Of a stretch of DNA of 64,000 nt, positions 34,776-46,900 are shown one piece after another (the stretch's first letter is position 1; the number at the start of each line of letters is the position of its first letter). The notes beneath the pieces are model-generated. The model worked only from the letters and a program-made list of their open reading frames with translations, ran no database searches and was not told where the DNA came from. Where the stretch lies: NCBI GenBank assembly GCA_037179385.1, contig CM074187.1:49014879-49078878 (forward strand), read 5' to 3'. The position numbers and the translations under genes were made by a program. This DNA is from Holothuria scabra. Taxonomy: Eukaryota > Echinodermata > Holothuroidea > Aspidochirotida > Holothuriidae.

Positions 34776-37578
34776 ATGTGTGAAAGGATCCAAATTTTCG
34801 GTTCGTACCTTTTACAGTAGTGTTCACACTTAAGAAAAAAATCAGATAAATTTTATAAAAGTTGTTCTTTTTCGTAGAAAAGGCAAAAAAATTTAGCATA
34901 AAAATGTACCTGTTAGTCAATGGGGGAGGGTGAGTTGCATTGTCCAAAATTGCCCCCTCCCCCAACACTTCCCTGAACCCGAAGACACCCACAAACTAAC
35001 ACAGCTCAACAAGTTCAAAATTGGGAAACCTCTATGCTTTTGACCCCCTGGACAGTCAGGTCTGGTTACGCCACTGCAAATCCTACTCTACAACTGGAAA
35101 AAGGCGATGGAAAAGTTTACTATAATCATAAGCCTAGCCCTTAATTGTTGGCTTCATCACTGGTACGGAAGACCAGGGAGTTGCTGGCGACAACATGGGA
35201 AGACTGAAGAAGCGGAATAGAAATCCTGTGCTCAACAGTGTGTAGGATCTCATACTCTCTTTGCTCATACTTTACCTACTAACTTCAAGCAGGTTATCTT
35301 CTTGTTACCAATCGATACGCGATCAACAACCAAACTCCCTCAAAGTGTTACCGCGTAAATTTTCACTTCGTACCTGGAAAAATACAGGTAAATTTGGTGA
35401 AAAGGAGGAAGATCAATCCAAGAAGAAGGTGTATTCGTTATATCTTTGACATATTGATTTAGAAGAAACGGTAAATATTGTTTGAAATTTATGCCTCAGC
35501 AATATTACTAGGCTAGTTAGGCTAGTCTGTACACTAACGTTACAGGCCTAGCGTAATGCTTGGCTAGGCCCATAGAGCAGGATATAGGACTCCCAATGGC
35601 GCGTACGTAAATCGTATGTGATTGCATGGAGACACGGCATCCACGTTCACTCTTGGGCAAAAGTCACGCGGGGAGCGATCATGTGTGTACGAACTGTATG
35701 GCAGAAATCGATTTGGCCTATTCCTGCGACTTATTTGTCCTTGCAAAATGTGTATTTTATCCTAAAAAGTGGCATAAGCTGTTTGCTTTGACGCATAAAG
35801 ATATTTTCTAACTTTTCACGTCAACAGAAATGGTCGGCAAGGGGCTGAATTTGCTTTTCAGTGATAAAAAGAGTAACGTTCAAGGAACGCACTCGTGCAG
35901 GCAAGGACAAAACGGCCTCACAATTCCCAGTGCATTTGTAAAGTTGGACAACTCGGCATCTACTATATAGCCCTTCATATACAGACAATTCGGCGTCTTA
36001 ATGAAGCTGGCTACTCAGACACCTCGGCACCTAATGAAACTCTGAACAGAGGAGACAACTCGACCCCAAATGAAGTTGCCAGTGTAGGCCTATCCTAACA
36101 TCCCAACATTTTTCTCATGTTTGATTTTACATATTTTCTGTGGTGATTGAAAAATGGACATTAAAAAGGAAGGCATATTCTTCTACTAAACTGAATACCT
36201 GGGTCACTGGGTGGGGAGGGGTGTTATCATTTTTTTCTTTTTCATTCTCAAATTAAAAACTATGCCAAATAAAGTACGTAGTATAGACTGGGCAGCACTT
36301 GTAAGTGGCATGACGTGACTAATTTTATTTTATTTTAGTAGCTGGTCAGCTGTTGGTCATATGTTGTAAGTGGTTGACTGAAATGATGAACCAGAATATT
36401 TTTGCCAATTGAATCAGTCAGCTTGATATACAGGGGGTAAAAAAGTTATTTAACGTTACTCCCTTATTCTACGGTTGACTAAAAGTTCGCATGAAAGTGA
36501 CTCTCTCAGCCTTGTGAATTTGGGGCAGCAAATAAAATACTGTAACTATGCCAAACTGAAAAGAGAAGGCTTGAACAGACATTCTATCTTTACTACATTG
36601 TTTTATTTTTGTATCCTTTTTCTTCCTTTTTCACATATACAGATGTTTTAATTTACAGCTATAAGGAATAATGATGTAGTAGGGCAACAGGTGCAATTTC
36701 TTTCTAATCATTTGAAAAGGAGTGCAAAATTTGGGAAAGGGAAGACTGGCAATAGCCACAGTGCACCTTTGAATTTTTTTGAAATGCCACTCCACAATTT
36801 CCCACTGTACATTCCAATGTGTAGGCTGCAATGTGGTACCATGATATGCAAACTACAGCCTTACTAAAGCCAAACTAAAGCCTGCTATACAGTATGTGCC
36901 TCTTGTATAAAATACTTCACAGCTTGTCATAATGGCAACAGTGACACTTGCAGAAACCAGTGTTGTAATCGAGCTGTCACTAAATATAGTGACTCAAGTC
37001 ACCAGTTTTCAAACTTTTAAGTGGCTCTACTCGAGTCACTGTACTATTTTAATGCGGAAATAAATCCTGAATTCTATCGAGTCACTATCATTTTGAGAGG
37101 AAGTAACGCAATTTGTGATTTGTTACAACACTGGCAGAAACTAGAAGCACTAGTTTACTGGTATGCATGAAGAGTTAAAAGCAAAACATGAATAGGCCTA
37201 CATGTATACATTTGTTTGATCTACTTCTTCTTCAAACAATGTTAAATAGGTTCTGTTCTACCAACCATTTTAGTCCAATCACAGTCACATGTAACAGTAT
37301 TTCTCTAATTTCTCTGGGCACTTGGAAGTCTTTAAAACTGTTGTCAAGTACAGTATATAATAAAGAATGCAGTCTTTCACCAGCAGCTGACATTATTGCT
37401 TCTCATATTTTTGCTTTGGCTTGTTGGATGTCTCCCTCAACTGTCTAAACTCAAGTAATTGCAAGGTATGGTGATCCAGAATTAACATTTTCTTTCAAAA
37501 TATTCAAGGTGTACATGAAACATGATCATAATTAAAAGTCAGTTGACACTTTGTAGGTTAAGTGAACTTGGACTTCAA

Positions 37579-37865
37579 AAAAAAAGATGACACCCAAGCA
37601 GTTCCAATTCTGTTAATGTTCTTCAATAAGCCCCTCCCTCCTCTGTCTAAAATTCATCCTAATCCAGACACAATCTCAGTCTGTTACTTCAGGGTGATCA
37701 TACTTGATCCCAGTGTGTAATCAAACATTCTCAGTACAGTGTGGCATATGACTTCTGTACTCTCCGCTTTTTGAACTTGCTTTCAGTCAAAGAGTAAAGC
37801 CAATTGGGAATTTCTGTGGATGTGGACTAACTAAAAAAATTAGTTTGGGGTGAGAGAAACAAGCT
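37579..37865. mobile_element. TTAA-flanked MITE, copy 3
   Basis: Flanked by TCAA (37575-37578) and TTAA (37866-37869). Opposite orientation to copies 1 and 2. Retains AGCCCCTCCCTCC, AGACACAATCTCAGT, GCCAATTGGGAATTTCTG and the TTTGGGGTGAGAG end. Confidence 0.5.
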
Positions 37866-40469
37866 TTAAATGTCTTTGTCCACTTCACTCTGCTCAGCTT
37901 GTGTGGCAGATGCCTAATTCAGACATGACCACATCCAGCGTAAAGAACAGGAAACAGTTTATGGCCAGCAGCACTATGAATCTGACATCCCTTGGGTTTC
38001 TCCCTGCAAGTGCAAGATAAAAAAATGAAAAAATGAAACCATCAGTTTCTGTTTGGGGTGAAGATTGTTATCATTTACCATGATGTATTAAAACCAAATG
38101 CAACCTGTAGCATATACATTTAGTAGCCTACAACTCAAGACTAGCATCAGGTATTCAATGTTTTTTTTTTTCTTCTTCTTCTTTTAAGTGTTGGTAAAAG
38201 TAAGTTAAACTGTATCAAGGAATTAAACACTAACATATTTCACCATTTTCCCAAATAATGTACCTTTCCAGTGCAACAGAATCAAGCTTGATTAGCCCCC
38301 AGTAGGCATATATAGCCTAACGTTACACATGTACATAAATTTGAGGCATTGGACCTTAGTCAGTTACAAATTTGGCTCTAAAAATTTGGCTCAAACATAC
38401 TTGGGGACTCTAGACACCCTACCCCCTGTTAAAAGTTTTAAAGAAAGTGGCAAAGTATGGTTAAAATTACTGCAACCCTCACCCTAGCAGACCAAAATTG
38501 CATGCAAGCTCTTTTTACTATAAGGCCCTATACTGTTTTACAGCCTGCTAAATAATAACACGCCCTGTGGGCCATGTTTGCCCCATCTGACCTAAATTCC
38601 TAGCCCCACCAGTGTAAAAAGACTTCGTGTTTATATAACATCTCATTGCATCGTGAAAAGGCTCCATGCACAAAGTTTACAGAAGGAGAGTGGATTATTT
38701 AGATTCAGAAACTATCCAGTAACATTAGGCATAATATACTGTATACTGCGTATACAGGCCTTGCATACTAACTGTGTTACAGGAACGTGTCCGCACTAGG
38801 TGAAGAAAAATGCTTCTTTTTCAACTTAAACAAGAACAAAATACGAAACCATCACAAGAAACTTACAATTTATGAGAGATACTACATCATCCTCTTTTTC
38901 TGATAGAAGTAGATGACTTAGAAATCAAATTTTTGGACGTTCATGTGCATGTGATTTGTATGAATCTCTGTGTAAGCGATCCGTCTGTTGCCCAGATAGA
39001 ATATGGGTACTGAGTGCCCATACGATCACAACTGTTTTGGGAGTCCGCCCTCTAGTTCCTATTATCCTGCTCTATGGCTAGGCCTCAGTCGGCCAGTAGT
39101 CCAGTATTAGCCTGGATTGAATGTAGGGTCAGTAGAACTAGCCTAGACTTTGGATCTCCCTTTCTATGACGCCAATTTAGTGTACTATCCCCTAGCCGAC
39201 TTTTCTGCAATGGAGTTCACCCCACATGTGTCCACAGTGACATAGGCCTAGGCCTAGTATACAGACTGCATGCAGTAACTTAGTGAAACACACACTGTAA
39301 CTGTAACTTGTAAGACACAGGGCAGAATTGCAGAAACTAGTGGGCCTAACTTAGAGCAGGGATAATACATAAGCCAAATTAGCCAATGATGAAGGTTTGA
39401 ACATTTAGAAAATTGGATGTAGGCCTAGATAGTGCACAGTTATTTTAAACATCCTAACGTGTTGCGTGTGTACTGTTGCCTATACTGCACACTTTTCTTC
39501 AACTTTTATGCACATGAATGACACTGTATGCACAAGATTCGAACCTTTTAATCTGTAAGAGATGCTCTCCTGCATACCAGGAATGAAAGAGTGGATTTAT
39601 TTATTTTTAACATTATTTTTCAATATGAAAACAGGTTTTCATTTAGAGATATGTACTGTATCCCACTTGAATAAAGGAAAGGCAGTGCATCCATCCATGC
39701 AAATGATTTGTGGCAAGCAATTAATTGAGAGTGACCTTTCACTAATGGATTATTTGATCCTTGAATCCTTGATTAATTGTTAATCATTAACAGCCCTACG
39801 TTTGTGTGCTATTGTTTTGAATACATGTTGTGTTTAGACTACCCTTTCTTTGATTTTCTTCCAAAAACCCCTGGTTGGATGTTCAAATACAGATCAAATG
39901 TCTCTTGGAGTTCACTACAATACACAAGCCTTACTTGGACTGTTCAAAATAGTGGGTTGATTTGTAATGCAAGAATTTTGTTTCTCATGATTACCTGCTT
40001 GGCACTCTGTGGATTCATCAACCTGGTTAAACCCTGCATGAAACCAACATTTCTTCAAAAAAAGTTTTGTTAACATTATTTTTCCCTCTCTTTATCATCC
40101 GTTTCGCATTCTACTTTGTATTTTCCTACCCATTAAAATGAACTTCCCTTTTTCGATCAGTTCTCCATCCTAGACCACTGTCTATTTTAGAATTTGCAGT
40201 ACGTGGTAACTGGTTGTGAAAAACATTACTTAAAATTGTTGTGAGGCTGTGTGGCTTCTTATTTATTTGGATTATGCTATGATGTATTGGTTCTTTTAAA
40301 ATATTATTAAACAGTGAAGTACTGTATACAATGTCTTGCATTAACCTGTTATTATTCTTGATTTTTCCTGGTGGACATGCTAGAGCAGGATTTCTCTATT
40401 AAATTTTCTGAAGCACCGCATTGCTAAATGTTACTGATGTAATGTGCCACTGATTGCCATCCTGGGGTA

Positions 40470-40870
40470 GGGTTATAAGGGGTGGGGGTGTCCTTCTCCC
40501 CTTTTGAAAATTTTTGCATCTCAGAAGGGGCTTACATGCAAATTGGTGCAAAACTTGTTCAATCTTCCCCACCAAAATTTTTCACAAACTTTACATTTTT
40601 TGTCAATTTACCAGTAACAGTGAATCAACAAAGTCCTGACTCTAATGAATGTAAACAGTGACCGTGATTTTACTTTTCTTGTGAGAACAAATAGCACATT
40701 CTTATATCCTTGTCGGTATGTGACATCAGTCTGTGGGAAGTATTAGATGTACTGAAAGTAGCTATTTTTGAGACAGAACAAATCATGTCAAAAAAGTTAT
40801 GGCAAAATTAAATTTTCAATATTTCCTGGGCCCAGTAATTTTTTGCGCCACTCCAAAAAAAAAATATCAC
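40470..40870. repeat. Dispersed repeat, inverted partner of 21785-22185
   Basis: Reverse-complement match to 21785-22185: GGGTGTCC end, GACTCTAATGAATG, TTCTTGTGAGAACAAATAG, CCCAGTAATTTTTTGCGCC. Lies just upstream of the first TTC23 coding exon. Confidence 0.5.
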
Positions 40871-40960
40871 ATGCCACTTGTGGCACGAGTGCCACTTTTT
40901 GAAGAAGCCTGTGCTAGAGGAACCACATAGTTTTCTTTTCTGTTTCAGCTGGTTTTAAAA

Positions 40961-43900
40961 ATGAGTTCAGACAGTTTATCAGTTTCAAGCAACATCTCAG
41001 ATCCTTCAGATGTTGAAGAAGCCGGAGATTCCAAAATAGTTTCAAAAGTTGGAGAAATTAAAGTTGTAGACATTCCATCAGGGACCCATGAAACAGCCTC
41101 ATCTGATGAAAAGAGTGATGGGTGAGTTCAAATACGTCAAGTTTTCTGTCTTTCAAAAGTCATGTTTTCTTTCTTGAAACCAAAGTTGTAGAGAAGGGCA
41201 TGGGGAGGATTAATGTAGAGCATGTGAATGATTGGCTTAAAAGGCTGTCTTGTGATGAAGTCAGAACAAACCTTAATTTATTCTTTAGGTGTGCTACAAA
41301 ACACACTCCCCAGAAAATTAAGGATTGTGGTAGGTGTGCTGTTTTATTAAACTTTGCATTCATCATCGTTGCATTCATCTAGGTGTGCAAAAATCACTCT
41401 CCTCATAGTGTTTTGAAACACATGATGGTGTAGAATTGCACTCAAATGCCTAAAAATCCATGATCTGTCAGAATCAATTTCACGAACGTACAATAATCGG
41501 ATATCTTTTGTACTTAAAGAAAGGTAAAATTTTGTTCAAATGCTGTAATAAAATTAAGGCAAGGCAGAAGGACAAAACCAGGCCAGTGTGAAACATTCTC
41601 TTGTTGTTATCAGCTGAAGTTAACATCTTACAGTAGGGATAATTCATCCCCCAATATGTTTAGGCATTAATGTTGATTGCAGTTTTCTCATGTGGCACAA
41701 GTTTCGTTTTGTGTCAATAGTGAGAGGTAATTTCCAAATTATTAATTTAATTTGCTCTGTGATAATGAGAGAATTAGAAACTGCTCTGCTTCTTTTCTAT
41801 ACCTAATAAACAGAATGAGGATTGATTATTAACCCCTTTGCTATGCATCGTTTCACTGCAAAACTGTGGTTTACCATTGTAATATATACAAATAGTTTTG
41901 CTGTGAAACCACTGCACTGCTGGCAGCATACTGAGATAGTTCATTCAACCCATCGTGTATAATCCTGTTTCAAATTTGTTCACAGAGTAAGCTGGAAGAG
42001 GAGACATTTTTACGTATGTGACCCACTTGGGCATGCGCAAATGCAAATATGGCTTCTTCCACACAAAAATGTAGTATTCGTGGGAATCCATACATATGTA
42101 CTGTCACTGCATTCCTAATATTATATATAGCTCAGTATGGTGGGATAGAGCCCCTTCAGTAGCAAAAGAGTTAAACTCTATAAACCTTATATTTCTTTTA
42201 TCCTTTTAGTTTTGAAAGGTGATGTGAAGATAGAAACTGCTTCTCTCTGTAAATTCACTTTTAAATGACTCAGTGTGAATCTATATAATTGACAAAACTG
42301 TCTCTGTATGCTCTGTCCTAGGTCAGAGGAACAATATTCTGATCAGTCAGGTGAGTCTGATCTCAAATCTCCCAGAGATCAGAAGAGAAAATCCAAGTCT
42401 CAAAAGGTACACCTGAAGGATGGAACTGTGGTTGATCTTACTCCACCTGAAAAGCTGTTGAAGAAAGCAGAGGCAAAAGCCAAGTTTCTTGAAACCAAAA
42501 ATAAGGTAAACTTGATGAATTTTTATAGCTTAACCCTGAGAATAACATGAGAAGATGCTGCAGCAGGTGAACAAATTTTGGAAACAGAACTTTCAAAGTA
42601 AAACTCAAAGGCCCAATTCTCTCACCCCAAACAGTACCAGTTCTCCAAACCTCCTTGCCAAAGCCCCTCCCACAATTATCTGAAATTCATATTCATTCAG
42701 ACACAATCTCAGTTTATATTGCTTCAGGGTGAGTATAGAAAAGCTCAATGTGTATAATCAAAATATGCTCAGTACAGTTCATGTTGTGTAATATACACAA
42801 CATGATACTTTGCATTGATTGCGTTAGCAGTCAATCAAAAAAGCTTAGCCAATTGAGAATTTCTGTTATCCCATACAAGAAGTGTAGTTTAGGGCAAGAG
42901 GATTGGCCCCTTAAATGCATAGTTCCACTACTTTGTGATTGCCTTTGGTCATATATTTACTATTCAAAGTATTGAGATTCTGTAGCATAGCTGTGAGTTT
43001 TTATGGAAATGAAAAGAGGGGATTTTAGCCTCCTCCTTCTTCAAAGGGAGGGGGGGGGGGAACAAATCCTCTTAAATACCTTGAAACCCATCTTATCTTT
43101 TTTTTTCTATCAGCCTGAAGAAGCCATGAAAGAATATATGAGGTGTACAGCTCTCAGCCGTCTAGTCTATGGTGATGGCCACTGGATGCTTGCTTCAAGT
43201 CATGTCAACCTAGCTCATGCTTATCTCAGATTAAGAGGTTGGACTAGGTTTTCATCACATTGTGTGAGAATTCATCCCCACAGATATATTTTTTTTGATC
43301 GAGAGGAGTGGTGTCATTCACTCTAATAATTATACCTCCTTTTAAGATGTAACTGGAATATTTTAGGATGTGGGCATAGCATGGCATGAGATACATATCA
43401 GTTTGAGCAAATAACAGTTTCAATTGGTAGTTGTTTAATTGGTTGGGAGTGAGCTTATGCATTGTAAAGACAGCATTATGTTTTCATGCAAAAGTCATGT
43501 GAGACATGTATTACATAAACAGAGTTATGTCTACCATATGAAGGGTAACATGAATTTTTCCAAGGAGTGTGGGCGAGGGAATTTTCACTTCTTTGGAATA
43601 GAAAGGCTTCTTTGGAATGGGAAGACTTTGTATTTTTGTATGAGAGTAAAAAGAACTTAAGTCAATTATTCTAATCCACCCTTTCCTGACTCTGTTGAAA
43701 CTTTCTCTTGGTTGTGTTTTTATTCACTTTACTCATAAAGGTTTAGCACAGCAGGCTGTTCATCATGCCGAGATTGCACGAACGCTACTACTCAGTGGTC
43801 TTCACACATCAGATTCACAGCAAATTAAAGAACAGCTTTACTCCACTCTGCAGCTGATGTATTTTGTCTTTGGAAGGGCTTACACTGTCTTAAAGAAATA

Positions 43901-46900
43901 TCCTTTTCTAGTTAATGCCCAAGTTTAAGAGGAATCAGCGTGTTTATAGGCAGTCAACTCTTACCTGAAACTACAATTTTGTAGGAGTTTACAGAAATTC
44001 TCAATTGGCACATATCTTTGATTTACAGCAAGTTAAAAAATTGCAGAATACTGTGGCTCATATTATGCAGCATGTTATGTACAGAGAATGTTTTGATTAC
44101 TCTTTATTAAAGGTCATATATACTCACCCGAAGGAATTAATTGAGAGGGTCGTCAAGTGGCAGAGTGGTCTATTCCAGCTGCTGTGTACCAATGTGTCCC
44201 ACATGTGCATGGGTTCAAGCCCCGCTCGATGTATGTGGGTTTTGGTTTCGATGAAAAGAGAAACCTATGCATTCATGATGGCGTGTGTGGGTGTATGTGC
44301 GTGTGTATGGGTGTGTGTGTGTATGTGTTTGTGACACTTTGCTTGTTTACACTGTATCTTGAGAAGGGAAGATCTGACAGTTTTCAAACTTGGTACACAG
44401 ATACCCCATACTGAGAAGAAGAACCCTATTTATTTTGGTTGAGGTCAAAGGTCATCTGGGGTCACAGGGGGTCAAAAACAGAAATCCTTGTTTACACAAT
44501 ATCTCAAGATACGAAACTTGAATTAATTTCAAACTTAATATGTTGATGCGTTATGACGTAAGGAAGAACCCCTTTTGATTTTGGTGGAGGTCAAAGGTCA
44601 TTTGGGGTCACATGGGGTCAAACCCTGAAATCCTTGTTTACACTATATCTCAAGGTAGGAAACTGTGATTCATTTCAAACTTGATATGTTGATGCATTAT
44701 GATGTAAGAAAAAATCCAATTAATTTTGGTGGAGGTCAAAGGTAATTTGGGGTCACATGGGGTCAAACCCTGAAATCCTTGTTTTCATGATACATCATGG
44801 TATGAAAGTTGGATTCATTTCAAACTTGATATGTTGATACATTATGATGTAAAGAAGAATCCTTTATATTTTGGTGGAGGTCAAATGTCATTTGGGGTCA
44901 GAAGGGGACAAATCCTGAAAACCTTTTTAACACAATATCTCAATATAGGAAGCTTGGATTCATTTCAAACTTGATATGTTGATGTGTTATGATGTAAGGA
45001 AAAACCCTATGGATTTTGGTAGAGGTCAAAGGTCATTTGGGGTCATGGGGGATCAAACTCAGAAAACTTTTTTTAGGATAGCTCAAGGTACGAAATGTGG
45101 ATGGATTTCATAATTAGTGTGTGGATGAATTATGGTGAGAAGATGGTCTGTGTAAGGTTTTTTTGTGGAGGTGAAAGGACATCTGGGGTCATGATCGGTC
45201 AAACTTTGAAAACTTGTAAAAATGGGATATCTCAAGGTAGGAGACTGGGATGGATTTCCTAATTAGTGTGTGGATGTGCTATGGTGAGTTGAAAGTACTG
45301 TACCTGTTGTTTTTGGTGGAGGTCAATGGTCATCTGGTATCACCTGGCATCAAACTCTGAAAACCTTGTTTGCAGAATATATTAAGCCACAGTATGAAAT
45401 TTGGTTTTTTGAATACAGAAATGTTTTGGTTAAAAGGAAAACCAGTTACTTACAGGTGGAGTCAAAGGTCACTTTGGGTCACGAGTTGTTACAAGAAATG
45501 TAGCATTTTATTGAAAAGAGCATGTATGTATCATCGAAACCTCAATGCATTTTTGCATTCTGGTTCTCCTGGTACTCTGGCTTTCCTCCCACTTGGCATA
45601 GGCTTGCCACTAAAATTGGTTGCCCAGCCGATGAAGTCAGTTGCGCGCCGGACTGAAGCACCTTCGGGTGGACCAGTTAACTAGCCGACTTTGCTTTTGA
45701 ATTAATTGAGATTGTGTTGGGATATGGATGAGTTTAAGGCAGGTGTTATAGGGGCTAAAGTAAGTACCTGTTGGTTGGGTGGATTGGAACTGTTTGGGGT
45801 GAGAGGATTAGGCCCTTACAATTGAATCAATCATAGCATTACATACATAACAAGTTTAAAAGCAGTTGGTGTAAATGACAGCTTATTTACAAATAAAGAA
45901 TGCCAAGGGGGAGGGGTGATTTCTTGTACACTTTTGTGTACTGCTGTCCACGTTTGTTCATTGTAATTGCAAAGATTTTGATTTGCACGTAGTCATGTTT
46001 TTCTGCGTAGGTTTTACCCTATGGCAAAAGTATAAGGGTTTGATCTGACCTATGCTCATTATTATAGCAGATGTTGCATTATTATGTCCAAAAGAATTCT
46101 GTTCTTCAACAAGAACTCAAAAGCTCAGTCCTTAATGTCTTATTTCTTCATCTCTTATTTATTGGAATTTTGTCATCTGTCCTGATCCGATGTGAAGAGT
46201 GTTAGAGTATTACAAGCATCCAAATATAGCTCAACTCTTCCAATTATCTCTTGCATGGTTTTATTTCCATAGTGTGGCAACAAGATGGAAAACAGTTTTG
46301 TTGTTATCCTTCAGACTCCTTGAGGTCAATGTAATGTAGAAGTTTTCTACATAACACAATTTTTTTTTTGTTGTTCTGTTTTTGAATTGCATTCGTTAGA
46401 TTTCCTAGAAATTTGCTTGAACATTAGCACAGTGGGAGCATCCATGTTGGAGTTATTTTTGGTTCCAGCTTCCATGCTTCTATCGATATTCTGTTTGATG
46501 AACTTTTTAGGTCTTCATATTTTGTTGGATATTATTCTTAACATGATTGTACATATTCTGAGGCTGAGCAGAACTTTGCTAAAGCAGAGAAGATAACCAG
46601 TGAAAGAGGAAGAGCCAGTAGTCGTGAAAAAAGAAAGGAAGCCAAGGAAATGAATATTCAAATTTCTGTTGCTATGGCAAAGTAAGTATTGAGGGCGCAT
46701 GGACTATGTGAAGTTACAGGGCTAATTTGAACAGAAACTTGCGCTGTTGGAAAACATGTCCCTAGATTGTGCATTGATGTAGTCCCCCCCCCCCATAACA
46801 TTTCATGTCCTTGACAGTGGACCCCTCTGAATGGGAAAATTAAGATAGTCAAGTGCAGGTAATTGTCAGTTTTGTTGTTCGTACGTATGTATCACACAGT

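Larger units (their letters stand above)
29635..35076. mobile_element. hAT-like element B, 5.4 kb, host to a nested element
   Basis: TIRs CAGTGGCGTAACCA / TGGTTACGCCACTG (14 bp). Flanks TAAATCCT (29627-29634) and CAAATCCT (35077-35084) match at 7 of 8, as expected of an 8-bp hAT TSD. It contains a polypurine GGAAG/AAAGAGAA tract (29690-29900) and the complete element A2 (30108-33403). Without A2 it would be about 2.1 kb. No transposase ORF is seen; the long open frame over the polypurine tract reflects its low complexity. Confidence 0.5.
35077..40948. other. 5.9 kb upstream of TTC23; promoter region not resolved
   Basis: Contains a MITE (37579-37865) and the inverted repeat partner at 40470-40870. 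A related ~45-bp sequence (GGCTAGGCC..ATAGAGCAGGAT..ACTCCC) occurs in opposite orientations at 35571-35597 and 39039-39084. An upstream non-coding exon and promoter of TTC23 should lie here, but no TATA box or donor can be chosen with confidence. Confidence 0.5.
43947..45815. mobile_element. TTAA MITE, copy 5, split by a SINE in TTC23 intron 4
   Basis: Left part 43947-44146 and right part 45712-45815 match copies 1 and 2 in order. The right end reads TTTGGGGTGAGAGGATTAGGCCC. The break lies at a 13-bp TSD, GAATTAATTGAGA (44134-44146 and 45699-45711), produced by the SINE insertion. Confidence 0.5.
43898..46552 (+). other. TTC23 intron 4, probable U12-type AT-AC intron
   Basis: The intron begins ATATCCTTTT (43898-43907), matching the U12 donor consensus, and ends TGATTGTAC at 46552. 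ATTCTTAAC (46534-46542) lies 11 nt before the end, the expected branch-site position. Removing it joins AAG-AA to A-TAT-TCT-GAG, giving LKKYSEAEQNF, the wording expected of this TPR. A GT-AG alternative (CTA/gttaat joined to ctgag/GCT) also keeps frame but gives a poorer protein match and a weak donor. The intron is 2655 bp and holds a MITE, a SINE and a Helentron-like element nested in each other. Confidence 0.5.

Noticed and set aside
44005..44414. Open frames across the SINE and TG microsatellite
   Set aside because: They translate tRNA-like and simple-repeat DNA inside an intron.
44281..45558. Possible CRISPR-like array, because of regular ~145-bp spacing
   Set aside because: Whole units repeat, not short repeats with unique spacers, and this is a eukaryotic transposon core.
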